Numbered from the stretch's first letter, positions 15,703-24,122 are shown. The stretch: 38,267 nt of DNA from REEB85 sp018971455 (GCA_028871195.1 JAGWNT010000034.1:1-38267); one strand, 5' to 3'. A program made the numbers and translations. Notes: a model not told the origin generated them from the sequence alone.

Positions 15703-16335
15703 TCAGGCGGGACCGGGAGCGGAATCGGTGGGGGCGAAGCAATCGACGGCGGCATGGGCGGCGGTGGCGGCCCCGCGCAGCGCGGCGCCAGAGCGGGCGG
15801 GCTCGTCGGCCAGCGCGCGGGCCAGCGCCAGCCCGCCATTCATCGCCGCCAGGATGCCCAGCGCCGCAGTCTCGCAGGCGCCCGGCCCGGCCCCGGGATG
15901 GCGGGCGGCCAGCAATTCGGCCAGCACCTCGGCCAGCCCCACGGCGCCGGCGGCGAGGGCCGCGCGCAAGGCCGGGTCGCGCGCGCCCTCCGTCCCGAGG
16001 CTCGCCAGCATGCAGCCATGCTGCGGCTCGTCGCGATGGCGCTCGGTCAGATAGGTGTCGATCAGGGCGCCGATCGGGTCGCCGCCGGCGGCGCGGGCGC
16101 GGGCGGCGCGGGCGCGCCAGCGCCGCGCGGCGGTCTCCAGGCTCGCCGTGCAGGCGGCGGCGGCGAGGGCCGTCTTGCTCGGGAAATGGCCGTAGAAGGC
16201 GCCGTGGGTCAGGCCGGCGGCGCGGCTGATCTCGGCCACGCCCACCCCGTCCAGGCCCTCGGTGCGGAACAGCTCGCCGGCCGCGCGCAGCAGCTCGGCG
16301 CGATGGGCGGCCAGGACGGGCGGGGTGACGCGCAT
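15703..16335 (-). CDS. TetR-family transcriptional regulator, 210 aa
   Basis: The N-terminal helix-turn-helix is clear: 'AAGELFRTEGLDGVGVAEISRAAG' followed by the recognition helix 'LTHGAFYGHFPSKTAL' at about residues 32-50. The C-terminal ligand domain contains 'QHGCMLASLGTEG', as in the AcrR-like group with a conserved Cys. ATG 16335 fits family starts; a longer form from ATG 16356 is possible. No ribosome site is seen, and a promoter ends seven bases before this ATG, so the mRNA may be leaderless. It is divergent from the MAPEG gene and directly upstream of the MFS gene, which it probably represses. Confidence 0.9.
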   Translation of the reverse strand: MRVTPPVLAAHRAELLRAAGELFRTEGLDGVGVAEISRAAGLTHGAFYGHFPSKTALAAAACTASLETAARRWRARAARARAAGGDPIGALIDTYLTERHRDEPQHGCMLASLGTEGARDPALRAALAAGAVGLAEVLAELLAARHPGAGPGACETAALGILAAMNGGLALARALADEPARSGAALRGAATAAHAAVDCFAPTDSAPGPA

Positions 16336-16342
16336 GGCAAAG

Positions 16343-16370
16343 ATTATGCTCATCATGTAAAAACCGGCAA
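16343..16370 (-). promoter_or_regulatory. Candidate promoter of the TetR-MFS operon, possibly leaderless
   Basis: On the minus strand TTGCCG (16370-16365), 16 bases, then CATAAT (16348-16343; five of six matches). Only seven bases separate the -10 from ATG 16335, so the transcript would begin at the start codon itself. The AT-rich stretch 16343-16363 is also the best place for a TetR operator, although I see no clear palindrome. Confidence 0.5.
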
Positions 16371-16451
16371 CCCGCGCCGCGCGCAGTTCTGGCCCGCGCC
16401 GGGGGCGCGCGATATGTCTGGGCCTGCCGCAACATGGGGACACCCGGCCGC

Positions 16452-16838
16452 ATGAGCATCGAACTGAGCTATCTCGTCTGGACCGTCCTTCTCGCCCTGG
16501 GGCAGATGCTGGTCGCCGGCATCGGCGCCAATCTCCAGGCCGGGCTGGCGGCGACCGGCGGCAACCGCGAGCGCGCCCTGGAGCTGACCGGCTGGGCCGG
16601 CCGGGCGCGGCGCGCGCACGCCAACATGCTGGAGAACCTGCCGCTCTTCGCCGCCCTGGTGCTCACCGCCCAGCTTGCCGGGCGCAGCAACGCGATGACC
16701 GCGATGGGGGCGGCGATCTTCTTCTGGGCGCGGGTGGCGCACGGCGCGATCTACGTGGCCGGCCTCGGCCCGCTGCGCAGCCTCGCTTTCCTGGTCTCGG
16801 TCATCGGGCTGGTGATGATCCTGCTCCAGCTGGTCTGA
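16452..16838 (+). CDS. MAPEG-family membrane protein, 128 aa
   Basis: Four hydrophobic segments in a small protein of the usual MAPEG length. The family signature is visible in 'RALELTGWAGRARRAHANMLENLPLFAALVLTA', mainly the R-A-x-x-N-x-x-E-N-x-P core, and in 'FFWARVAHGAIYVAG'. Family members are membrane enzymes of glutathione and eicosanoid metabolism; the role of bacterial versions is mostly unknown. It starts at ATG 16452 and is divergent from the TetR gene, with which it may share regulation. A GC-rich hairpin lies just after the stop. Confidence 0.88.
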   Translation: MSIELSYLVWTVLLALGQMLVAGIGANLQAGLAATGGNRERALELTGWAGRARRAHANMLENLPLFAALVLTAQLAGRSNAMTAMGAAIFFWARVAHGAIYVAGLGPLRSLAFLVSVIGLVMILLQLV

Positions 16839-16847
16839 GGGCGGGCG

Positions 16848-16867
16848 GCGGCGCGCCCGCGCGCCGC
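16848..16867. terminator. Hairpin between convergent MAPEG and MFS genes
   Basis: GCGGCGCGC (16848-16856) is complementary to GCGCGCCGC (16859-16867), giving a stem of about eight pairs once a loop is opened. It fills nearly all of the short gap between the two convergent stops. Confidence 0.4.
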
Positions 16868-16869
16868 GC

Positions 16870-18120
16870 TCAGCCGGACCGGGCGCGCCGCGACCCGAGA
16901 TCGGGCAGGAAGATGGTCAGCAGGCCGATCGCCGGCAGGAAGGCGCAGAGGCGATAGACGTAGCCGATGCTGGTCGCGTCGGCGATGCGCCCGAGCACGG
17001 CGGCCCCCAGCCCGCCCAGGCCGAAGGCGAGGCCGAAGAAGATGCCGGCGATCAGCCCGACGCGGCCGGGTACCAGCTCCTGCGCATAGACCAGGATGGC
17101 CGGGAAGGCCGAGGCCATCAGCAGGCCAATGATCACCGTCAGCATGCCGGTCCAGGCCAGCCCGACATAGGGCAGCGCCAGGCTGAAGGGCAGCACGCCG
17201 AGGATCGACATCCAGATCACCGTCTTGCGCCCGATGCGGTCGCCGAGCGGCCCACCGAGCAGCGTGCCGAGGGCGATCGAGGCCATGAAGACGAACAGGT
17301 GCATCTGGGCGGCATGCACCGAGAGGCCGAATTTCTGGATCAGGTAGAAGGTGAAATAGGAGCTCAGGCTCGCCGTGTAGACGTTCTTGGAGAAGGTCAG
17401 GGCGCCCAGCACGGCGATGATGAAGAACACCCGCCCGCGCGACAGCTCGACGCCGCCGACGGCCGGGCGCGCGCGCCGCGGCCGGCTGGCGACCCGCGCC
17501 CGCGCGCCATACCACATGCCGACCCGCCCCAGCACCAGCATGGCCAGCATGGCGGCGATGGAGAACCAGGCGATGGAGGATTGGCCGCGCGCCAGCACCA
17601 CCACGGCGGCGAGCAGCGGGCCGATCGCCTGGCCGGCATTGCCGCCGACCTGGAACAGGGATTGCGCGAGGCCGTGCCGCCCGCCCGAGGCCATGCGCGC
17701 GACGCGCGACGCCTCGGGGTGGAACACCGAGGAGCCGATGCCGACCAGCGAGGCCGCGGCCAGCAGCATCGTATAGCTCGACGCGATCGAGAGCAGCAGC
17801 AGCCCGACCAGGGAGAACCCCATGCCGACGGCGAGCGAGTAGGGCATTGGCCGGCGGTCGGTGACCAGGCCGACGGCGGGCTGGAGCATCGAGGCGGTCA
17901 TCTGGAAGGCGAGCGTGATCAGCCCGATCTGGCCGAAATCCAGCGCGAACTGGGTCTTGATCATCGGATAGAGGGCGGGGATGAGCGACTGCATCATGTC
18001 GTTGAGCAGGTGGCAGAAGCTCAGCGCCACGATCACCGGGAAGGTGGCGCTCTCGGCATCCGCCTCCGCCGGCATGGCCGCCACGGCCACCCTGTCGATC
18101 TCGCCCACTGCCCGCTGCAT
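16870..18120 (-). CDS. MFS exporter of the fosmidomycin-resistance (Fsr) type, 416 aa
   Basis: Twelve-helix MFS carrier. The N-terminal helix 'SFCHLLNDMMQSLIPALYPMI' and the segments 'GLVTDRRPMPYSLAVGM', 'GIGSSVFHPEASRVARM' and 'QSLFQVGGNAGQAIGPLLAA' are hallmarks of the Fsr family of drug exporters. The second half has 'GGPLGDRIGRKTVIWMSI'. Location is the inner membrane. ATG 18120 is preferred because GTGAGG then lies eight bases upstream; ATG 18126 is two codons earlier but only two bases from that ribosome site. It is convergent with the MAPEG gene. The real substrate in this organism is unknown. Confidence 0.9.
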   Translation of the reverse strand: MQRAVGEIDRVAVAAMPAEADAESATFPVIVALSFCHLLNDMMQSLIPALYPMIKTQFALDFGQIGLITLAFQMTASMLQPAVGLVTDRRPMPYSLAVGMGFSLVGLLLLSIASSYTMLLAAASLVGIGSSVFHPEASRVARMASGGRHGLAQSLFQVGGNAGQAIGPLLAAVVVLARGQSSIAWFSIAAMLAMLVLGRVGMWYGARARVASRPRRARPAVGGVELSRGRVFFIIAVLGALTFSKNVYTASLSSYFTFYLIQKFGLSVHAAQMHLFVFMASIALGTLLGGPLGDRIGRKTVIWMSILGVLPFSLALPYVGLAWTGMLTVIIGLLMASAFPAILVYAQELVPGRVGLIAGIFFGLAFGLGGLGAAVLGRIADATSIGYVYRLCAFLPAIGLLTIFLPDLGSRRARSG

Positions 18121-18220
18121 CGTCATGACCTCACCCAGTCTGCAACGAGTATGCCGGCTCCGCCCGCCCTGGACAGCGGCAAAGCGCACAGATCAGGGTT
18201 GCCCGCCCTGACACGCGCTG

Positions 18221-18260
18221 TTCAGAACCCGGGCCGTTCAGAACGCCGGCCGCTCAGAAG
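18221..18260 (-). repeat. Imperfect 16-bp tandem repeat on the lipoprotein stop codon
   Basis: TTCAGAAC-type units begin at 18221, 18237 and 18253 (about 2.5 copies, 16-bp period). On the minus strand each carries TTCTGA; the one nearest the gene supplies the stop TGA (18256-18254). Confidence 0.65.
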
Positions 18261-18532
18261 GGCAGCCAGCCGCGCCGGGCATCGCGCTGCTGGGCGGGGG
18301 TGAGCCGGCGCGGCCCGTCCGCCACCTCGCGCACCGGCTGGCCGTTCAGCGCCGCGGGGTTCGCCCAGCAATCCACCACGCCGAGGCTGCGGGTGCAGAA
18401 GGCCGGCGGCGGCAGCGCGCCGGGGTCGGCCGCGGCACCTTGCGTCCCGGCCTGCTCCGGCGGCGCCGCACGGCCCGGCCCTCCCGCGCAGGCGGCGAGC
18501 AGAACGGGCAGCAACAGGATGAGCGGGCGCAT
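18254..18532 (-). CDS. Small lipoprotein, 92 aa
   Basis: Begins with a lipoprotein signal peptide: 'MRPLILLLPVLLAAC' with the lipobox Leu-Ala-Ala-Cys15. After a Gly/Ala/Pro-rich linker the folded part contains Cys46 and Cys55 ('PAFCTRSLGVVDCWANPAAL'), possibly a disulfide, then 'LTPAQQRDARRGWLPF' at the end. 'VDCWANP..L' recurs in small alphaproteobacterial lipoproteins of unknown role. It lies divergent from the yfgM-like gene. The frame is open for over 3 kb upstream as an antisense shadow, but the lipoprotein signal sets the start at ATG 18532. The stop codon lies in a 16-bp tandem repeat. Confidence 0.8.
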   Translation of the reverse strand: MRPLILLLPVLLAACAGGPGRAAPPEQAGTQGAAADPGALPPPAFCTRSLGVVDCWANPAALNGQPVREVADGPRRLTPAQQRDARRGWLPF

Positions 18533-18700
18533 GGCCCATTGCAGCACGCCACGGGTGAACACGAGGTTTCCCGCCCGCCCGTTTCCTCCCCTGCCCTGCG
18601 CGCCCTGTTTGCGGCGGCGGTTTGCTCGTATATGACGCGCGCTGACCGTCCCTGCCGGCCATCCAGGCCGGCCGCCCCGCTGATCGCCTAAGGAACCGCC

Positions 18701-19363
18701 GTGTCCGATATCTTCGACGAGGTCAACGAGGACCTGCGCGCCGAGCGCATGCGCAAGCTGCTCGCCCGCTATGGCGGGCTGCTGGTCGGCGCGCTGGTGC
18801 TGGTGGTGGCGGGCGTCGCCGCCTGGCAGGCCTGGAGCTACTACCAGGCGCAGCAGACGGCCCGGATCGCCGGCCAGTTCCTCGCCGCCATGCAGGTCGC
18901 CGACGGGCCGGACAAGAGCGAGGCGGCCCGCAAGGCGGCGCTGGCGGATTTCGAGAAGATCGTCGCCACCGGCACCGCCGGCTATCGCACGCTGGCCGAA
19001 CTGCGCGTCGCCGCCCTGCAGCGCGACAGCGGCAACGCGGCCGCCGCCCTCGCCGCCCTCGACCATGTGGCCGCCGACGCGGCGGCGGACACGCTGCTGC
19101 GCGGGCTGGCCAGCCTCGAATGGTGCATGATGCAGCTCGAATCCGGCGACCCGGCCGCGCTGGCCGCCCGCCTTGCCCCGCTCGCGGCACTGGGCAATCC
19201 CTGGCACGCCCTGGCCCAGGAGCAGCAGGCCCTGCTCGACCTGCGGCTGAAGAAGACCGACGCCGCGCGCGCCCTGTTCAAGGCGCTCGCCCAGGACACG
19301 ACCGCGCCGGACGGCGTGCGCGGCCGCGCCAACGGGCTGCTGGCGCAACTGGGCGGGCCGTGA
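18701..19363 (+). CDS. YfgM-like membrane-anchored TPR protein, 220 aa
   Basis: The N-terminal cytoplasmic stretch 'MSDIFDEVNEDLRAERMRKLLARYG' is followed by one transmembrane helix (residues ~25-45) and a helical TPR-like periplasmic domain with repeats such as 'YRTLAELRVAALQRDSGNAAAAL' and 'NPWHALAQEQQALLDLRLKK'. This is the layout of YfgM/TPR_21 proteins, which in E. coli associate with the SecYEG translocon and periplasmic chaperones. The start is GTG 18701 with AAGGA seven bases upstream; no better ATG fits the conserved N-terminus. bamB and der follow on the same strand with very short gaps, which supports the assignment. Confidence 0.88.
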   Translation: MSDIFDEVNEDLRAERMRKLLARYGGLLVGALVLVVAGVAAWQAWSYYQAQQTARIAGQFLAAMQVADGPDKSEAARKAALADFEKIVATGTAGYRTLAELRVAALQRDSGNAAAALAALDHVAADAAADTLLRGLASLEWCMMQLESGDPAALAARLAPLAALGNPWHALAQEQQALLDLRLKKTDAARALFKALAQDTTAPDGVRGRANGLLAQLGGP

Positions 19364-19390
19364 CCCGATTTTTCGTGATGGGACATGATA

Positions 19391-20725
19391 ATGATGAACG
19401 ATAAGTATCGCCTGTCCCGTCGAGTCGCGGTGCTGGCGCCGCTCGGCCTGCTGTCCGGCTGCGGGGTGTGGGACAGCTGGTTCGGCAGCACCAAGGCGAA
19501 GCTTCCCGGCACCCGGGTCGCGGTGATGGACACCGCCCGCCGCCTCACGCCGGACATCACCAACGCGACCGTGGCGCTGCCGCGGCCGGCGGCCAATGCC
19601 GACTGGCCGCAGGCCGGCGGCGTCGCCTCGCACGACATGGAGCACCCCGCCCTCGCGCCCAGCATCGCGCCGGCATGGAGTGCCGATATCGGCGCTGGCG
19701 GCGGCTACCGGCGCAAGATCACGGCCCAGCCCGTGGTCGCCGGCGGGCGCATCTTCACCATGGACAGCGACGCCGTGATCGACGCATTCGACACCGCGCG
19801 CGGCGAGCGGCAATGGCGCTTCAACACGCGGGGCAAGAACGACGGCAGCGCCAATGTCGGCGGCGGCATCGCGGTCGATGGCACCATGCTGTATGCGGCG
19901 ACCGGGCGGGGCGACGTGCTGGCGGTGCAGGCGGCCACCGGCAAGCTCGCCTGGCGCGTCAATATCGGCACCGCCGCGCGCTCGGCCCCTACCATCGCCG
20001 AGGGCAAGCTGTTCGTTCCGACCATCGACTATCAGCTGCAGGCGCTGTCGGCGGCGGACGGGCACAAGATGTGGTCCTACCAGGCCAGCGCCGCCGAGAC
20101 GCTGGTGCTCGGCGTGCCGGCGCCGGCCTATGCGGGCGGGCTGGTGGTGGCCGGCTTCGGCTCGGGCGATCTGGTCTGCCTGCGCGCCAGCGCCGGCGGC
20201 GTCGCCTGGCTCGACAGCCTGGCCGCGCCGCGCGGGCGCAACAGCCTGGTCGATCTCTCCTCCATCCGCGGCCGGCCGGTGATCCGCGACGGCATCGTCT
20301 ACACCATCGGGCTGGGCGGGCTGATGGTCGCCTCCGATCTGCGCAGCGGCCGGCGGGTCTGGGAGCGCGAAATCGCCTCCACCGAGACGCCGTGGGTCGC
20401 CGGGGACTGGGTGTTCGTGCTCAGCGATGACGGCCAGCTCGCCGCCATCCGCCGCGCCGACGGGCTGGTCGGCTGGGCCACGCAGCTCGACATGTTCCGC
20501 AACATGAAGGCGCAGACCGGGCCGATCCACTGGGTCGGGCCGGTGCTGGCGGGCGACCGGCTGGTGGTGGCGGGCAGCAACGGGCGCGCCGTCTCGGTCA
20601 GCCCCTACACCGGCAAGATCCTCGGGCAGATCGATCTCGGGGGCACCCCCTCGATGGCGCCGATCGTCGCCGGCGGCACGCTCTACATCCTCACCAACGA
20701 CGCGACGCTGTCGGCGCTCAGGTAG
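19391..20725 (+). CDS. bamB: Outer-membrane assembly lipoprotein BamB (PQQ-like beta-propeller), 444 aa
   Basis: Lipoprotein signal with lipobox 'LLSGC' (Cys24), then a beta-propeller of PQQ-like repeats: 'ITAQPVVAGGRIFTMDSDAVIDAFD', 'MLYAATGRGDVLAVQAATGKLAWR', 'APTIAEGKLFVPTIDYQLQAL', 'GDWVFVLSDDGQLAAI' and 'GGTLYILTNDATLSAL'. BamB is the non-essential scaffold of the BAM complex that folds outer-membrane proteins. ATG 19391 was chosen because GGGA lies seven bases upstream; ATG 19385 and ATG 19394 are in frame. It lies between the yfgM-like gene (27-base gap) and der (three-base gap), as in E. coli. Confidence 0.9.
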   Translation: MMNDKYRLSRRVAVLAPLGLLSGCGVWDSWFGSTKAKLPGTRVAVMDTARRLTPDITNATVALPRPAANADWPQAGGVASHDMEHPALAPSIAPAWSADIGAGGGYRRKITAQPVVAGGRIFTMDSDAVIDAFDTARGERQWRFNTRGKNDGSANVGGGIAVDGTMLYAATGRGDVLAVQAATGKLAWRVNIGTAARSAPTIAEGKLFVPTIDYQLQALSAADGHKMWSYQASAAETLVLGVPAPAYAGGLVVAGFGSGDLVCLRASAGGVAWLDSLAAPRGRNSLVDLSSIRGRPVIRDGIVYTIGLGGLMVASDLRSGRRVWEREIASTETPWVAGDWVFVLSDDGQLAAIRRADGLVGWATQLDMFRNMKAQTGPIHWVGPVLAGDRLVVAGSNGRAVSVSPYTGKILGQIDLGGTPSMAPIVAGGTLYILTNDATLSALR

Positions 20726-20728
20726 GTC

Positions 20729-22078
20729 ATGCTGCCGGTCGTCGTCATTGCGGGCCGGCCGAACGTTGGCAAGAGCACGCTGTTCAACAAGCTCGTCGGC
20801 CGGCGGCAGGCGCTGGTGGCCGACACGCCCGGCGTGACGCGCGACAGCAAGGACGCCACCGCCATGCTGCGCGGGCGCGAGGTGCGGCTGGTCGATACCG
20901 CCGGGCTCGAGGAAGCCGCGCCGGACACGCTGCCCGGGCGCATGCGCGCCTCCTCGCAGAGTGCCGTGACGCAGGCCGATCTGGTGCTGTTCGTGGTCGA
21001 TGCGCGCGCCGGCATCACCCCGGCGGACGCGCATTTCGCCGCCTGGCTGCGCCGCCAGGACCGGCCGGTGCTGCTGGTGGTCAACAAATCCGAGGGCCGC
21101 GCCGGCGCCAATGCCGCGCTGGAGGCGTTCTCGCTCGGCCTCGGCACGCCGCTCGGCATCTCGGCCGAGCATGGCGAGGGGCTGGCCGACCTGATGGGCG
21201 AGATCGCCGATCGCCTGCCGCCCGCGCAGCCGGGCGCGTCGGCGGGCGGGGCGGGCGAGGAGGGGCCGCTCAAGCTGGCCATCATCGGCCGCCCGAATGC
21301 CGGCAAATCCACCCTCATCAACCGGCTGCTCGGCCAGGAGCGGATGATCACCGGGCCCGAGCCGGGGCTGACGCGCGACGCGGTGGCGGTGCGCCTGACG
21401 GAGGCCGATGGCCGGGTGATCGAGCTGGTGGACACCGCCGGCCTGCGCCGGCGCGCGCGCGTCGAGGAGGCGCTGGAGAAGATGTCCACCTCCGCCTCCA
21501 TCGAGGCGCTGAAGATGGCCGAAGTGGTGGTGCTGGCGCTGGACGCCGCGGACGGCATCCACGACCAGGATCTGCAACTCGCCCGGCTGGTCGAGCGCGA
21601 GGGGCGGGCCTGCGTGCTGGTGCTGAACAAATGGGACGCGGTGGCCGATCGCAACGCGGTGCGCCGCGCCATTTCCGACCGGCTGGAGACGAGCCTCGCG
21701 CAGATGAAGGGCATCGCGTGCGTGACGCTCTCCGCCCTCACAGGCCAGGGGGTGGACAAGCTGCTGCCGGCGGTGCGGCGGGCGCATGCGGTATGGAACA
21801 CGCGGGTTTCGACCGGCGCGCTCAATCGCTGGTTCGAACAGGCGCTGGAACGCCACCCGCCGCCGCTGGTCAGCGGCCGCCGGCTCAAGCTGCGCTACAT
21901 CACGCAGGCCAAGGCAAGGCCGCCGACCTTCGTCGTCTTCGGCACGCGCGCCGAGCAGACGCCGGAGGATTACCAGCGCTACCTGGTCAATGGCCTGCGC
22001 GAGGCGTTCGCGCTGCCCGGCGTGCCGATCCGCCTGCAGTTCCGCGGGACGAAGAACCCGTTCGACGAGGCGGAGTAG
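20729..22078 (+). CDS. der: Ribosome-biogenesis GTPase Der (EngA), 449 aa
   Basis: Two tandem GTPase domains and a C-terminal KH-like domain define Der. First domain: 'GRPNVGKS' (residues 9-16), 'DTPGVTRD', 'DTAGLEE' and 'NKSEG'. Second: 'GRPNAGKS', 'GLTRDAV', 'DTAGLRRRARV' and 'NKWDAV'. The KH end reads 'RRLKLRYITQAKARPPTFVVF' and 'IRLQFRGTKNPFDE'. It acts in 50S subunit assembly. ATG 20729 is three bases after the bamB stop, so the two are probably translationally coupled. The last 92 bases overlap the convergent dehydrogenase gene on the other strand. Confidence 0.97.
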   Translation: MLPVVVIAGRPNVGKSTLFNKLVGRRQALVADTPGVTRDSKDATAMLRGREVRLVDTAGLEEAAPDTLPGRMRASSQSAVTQADLVLFVVDARAGITPADAHFAAWLRRQDRPVLLVVNKSEGRAGANAALEAFSLGLGTPLGISAEHGEGLADLMGEIADRLPPAQPGASAGGAGEEGPLKLAIIGRPNAGKSTLINRLLGQERMITGPEPGLTRDAVAVRLTEADGRVIELVDTAGLRRRARVEEALEKMSTSASIEALKMAEVVVLALDAADGIHDQDLQLARLVEREGRACVLVLNKWDAVADRNAVRRAISDRLETSLAQMKGIACVTLSALTGQGVDKLLPAVRRAHAVWNTRVSTGALNRWFEQALERHPPPLVSGRRLKLRYITQAKARPPTFVVFGTRAEQTPEDYQRYLVNGLREAFALPGVPIRLQFRGTKNPFDEAE

Positions 22079-22994
22079 CGCGGGCGCGCACCTGCACGCC
22101 GGCGACGTCTTCCAACAGCTTGATCAGGCACTGATTGTCCTCGCCGGGAAACTTCGTGTTTCCGGCCTGGAAGAATTGCTGCGCCGCCGCCGTGATCGGC
22201 ATGGTGGCGCCGGTCTCGGCCGAGAGGGCCAGCGTCAGCGTCAGGTCCTTGGTGGTGTTGCCGATGCTGGAGCCGGTGCCCGCGAAGCGGCGCTGCAGGA
22301 TCGCCGGCACGGCGGACTGGAAGAGCGGGGTGTTCGCCACGCTGGTGCCGATCACCGCGTGCAGGGTCTCGGCCGGCACGCCCGCCTTCACGCCGAGCAC
22401 GAGCGCCTCGAAGATGCCGCCATAGATGCAGCCGACGAGGCCCTGCATGCAGGCCTTGACCACCTGCCCCATGCCCGCCTCCTCGCCGACATGGGTGACG
22501 TTGCTGGCGATCGCCGCGAAGACCGCCCGGCAGCGCGCGAAGGCCGCCGGGTCGCCGGCGGCCATCAGGGTGAGCGTGCCGGCCTCGGCCCCCTGCCGCC
22601 CGCCGGAGACGGGACAGTCGATCAGCGCGATCCCGCGGGCGCGGAGCGGCGCGTCGAGCGCCTGCATCGCGGCGCGGCCGATGGTCGCCGTCACCACCAC
22701 GATCCCGCCGGGCTTCATCGTCTCCAGGAGGCCGCCCTGGCCGAAGAGAACGTCGCGGGTCTGCGCCGCGTCCACGACCATCACGAAGACGATGCCGGCT
22801 TCGGCGCCAATGGCGGCGGCGCTCGCGGCCACGCGCCCGCCAAGCCCGGCCAGCGCCGCGCGTGGCGCCGGACCGCGATTGGTGCCGAGCACGTCGAACC
22901 CCGCGGACATCAGGTTGCGCGCCATGCCGAGGCCCATATTGCCGAGGCCGACGACGCCGACGATGCCGGCGGGGGGGCGCGCCGCGGAGCTCAC
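21987..22994 (-). CDS. NAD(P)-dependent beta-hydroxyacid dehydrogenase (3-hydroxyisobutyrate dehydrogenase-like), 335 aa
   Basis: Rossmann motif 'GLGNMGLGMARNL' (residues 16-28), the substrate-binding signature 'DCPVSGGRQGAEAGTLTLM' (126-144) and the catalytic Lys180 in 'MGQVVKACMQG' place it in the family with 3-hydroxyisobutyrate, tartronate-semialdehyde and related dehydrogenases. The usual Asn pair after the Lys is replaced by Cys-Met-Gln, so the substrate may differ. The start is GTG 22994, which overlaps the stop of the upstream Gfo/Idh/MocA gene as GTGA. The family's usual end is near 'LIKLLEDVAGV'; the last ~33 residues are Arg/Ala-rich and are encoded largely by the antisense of the der 3' end, suggesting a lost stop codon. 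Confidence 0.88.
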   Translation of the reverse strand: MSSAARPPAGIVGVVGLGNMGLGMARNLMSAGFDVLGTNRGPAPRAALAGLGGRVAASAAAIGAEAGIVFVMVVDAAQTRDVLFGQGGLLETMKPGGIVVVTATIGRAAMQALDAPLRARGIALIDCPVSGGRQGAEAGTLTLMAAGDPAAFARCRAVFAAIASNVTHVGEEAGMGQVVKACMQGLVGCIYGGIFEALVLGVKAGVPAETLHAVIGTSVANTPLFQSAVPAILQRRFAGTGSSIGNTTKDLTLTLALSAETGATMPITAAAQQFFQAGNTKFPGEDNQCLIKLLEDVAGVQVRARATPPRRTGSSSRGTAGGSARRAARTPRAGH

Positions 22995-23995
22995 AGGCGC
23001 ACCATCGTCCGGCCGGCGGCGGCGGCGAGGATGGCGTGCGAGACCTTCAAGGTCTCCAGCGCATGTTCGCCCGACGCGCCCGAGTCCGCGCCGCTCTGCA
23101 TGCAGGCGATGAAGTGGCGGTTGATGGCGAGGTAGGAGGGACAGGTGGCGAAATTGTAGATGTCGTCCAGGCGCGTCACCTGTTCGTGCGGCATCTGCGC
23201 GGTGCGCAGGCGCAGCCGGGCGAAGTCGAACAGATCACCGCCTTCGAGGATGGCGCTGCCCTTGGTGCCGACGACGCTGCGGGCGCTCGATTTCAGCCAG
23301 GATGACCAGGTGGCGTTGATGCCCGCCATCGCCCCGCCGGCCAGGGCGAAGACGGCGTTCACGTCGGTATCGAAGGTGGGCGCGTCGGCGAGGGTGGCGC
23401 GGGTTTCGGCCTGCACGCTGGCGATCGGGCCGGCGAGCTGCATGATCATGTCGATGTCGTGCGAGAGCGATTCGATGCTCATGCCGCAGGCGCTGCGCGG
23501 ATTGCGGCGCCAGGTGTCGTTGCGTGTGCCGGCATTGCCGCCCAGCATGCCCATGCGCTGGACATGGATGCTCACCACCTCGCCGATGGCGCCCGAGCGC
23601 ACAACGTCCAGCAGGGCCTGGAAGCCGGCGCGAAAGCGGTGGTTGAAATCGATCATCAGGCGCACGCCGCTGGCGCGCGCCATCTCCACCAGGGTCTCGC
23701 CATCCGCCACGGTGATCGCCATCGGCTTTTCCATCACCACATGGCAGCCCGCCTGCATCGCCACCTGCGCATACGCGATCCGATAGGCCGGCGGCGTGCA
23801 GATATGCACCATGTCGAGCCCGCGCACCGCGGCGGCGAGGTCGGTGATGACCGGCACCGCGTAGCGCGCGGCAAAGCGGCGGGCCGTGTCCGGATCGGCA
23901 TCGAGCACGCCGGCGATCCGCACGCCCAGCCGGGTCAGCGCCTCGGCATGGCAATGGGCGATGGCGCCGGCGCCGATGATGGCGGTGCTTGGCAT
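22991..23995 (-). CDS. Gfo/Idh/MocA-family oxidoreductase, 334 aa
   Basis: Two-domain NAD(P)-dependent oxidoreductase for sugars, inositols or similar polyols. N-terminal Rossmann motif 'IIGAGAIAHCHAEAL' (about residues 6-20), the family signature 'GCHVVMEKPMAIT' with Glu-Lys-Pro, 'MIDFNHRF', and a C-terminal beta-sheet domain with 'SLSHDIDMIMQLAG', whose 'HDID' contains the usual catalytic His/Asp. ATG 23995 follows GGGGAG at good spacing. Its TGA overlaps the GTG of the downstream dehydrogenase, so the two enzymes are likely made together and may act in one catabolic pathway. A LysR gene lies further downstream of its promoter side at 24123-25061. Confidence 0.9.
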   Translation of the reverse strand: MPSTAIIGAGAIAHCHAEALTRLGVRIAGVLDADPDTARRFAARYAVPVITDLAAAVRGLDMVHICTPPAYRIAYAQVAMQAGCHVVMEKPMAITVADGETLVEMARASGVRLMIDFNHRFRAGFQALLDVVRSGAIGEVVSIHVQRMGMLGGNAGTRNDTWRRNPRSACGMSIESLSHDIDMIMQLAGPIASVQAETRATLADAPTFDTDVNAVFALAGGAMAGINATWSSWLKSSARSVVGTKGSAILEGGDLFDFARLRLRTAQMPHEQVTRLDDIYNFATCPSYLAINRHFIACMQSGADSGASGEHALETLKVSHAILAAAAGRTMVRL

Positions 23996-24122
23996 GGCGG
24001 TTGCTCCCCGGGGGCGCGGCATGGGTGGCGCCCGTGCCGCCCGCATAGCAGGATGGCGGTGGGGCATCATCCGGCAAAGCCATGATTGTGAATGCGCGCC
24101 GCTGGGATAATGCGCCCGCCGC

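Noticed and set aside
15693..15722. Possible 15-bp repeat around the TetR stop codon
   Set aside because: Only 10 of 15 positions match, within what GC-rich sequence gives by chance.
18254..21856. 1200-codon minus-strand frame covering the lipoprotein and the antisense of yfgM-like, bamB and der
   Set aside because: Only the last 92 codons look like protein; the rest is an Arg/His/Gly-rich shadow of three well-supported genes.
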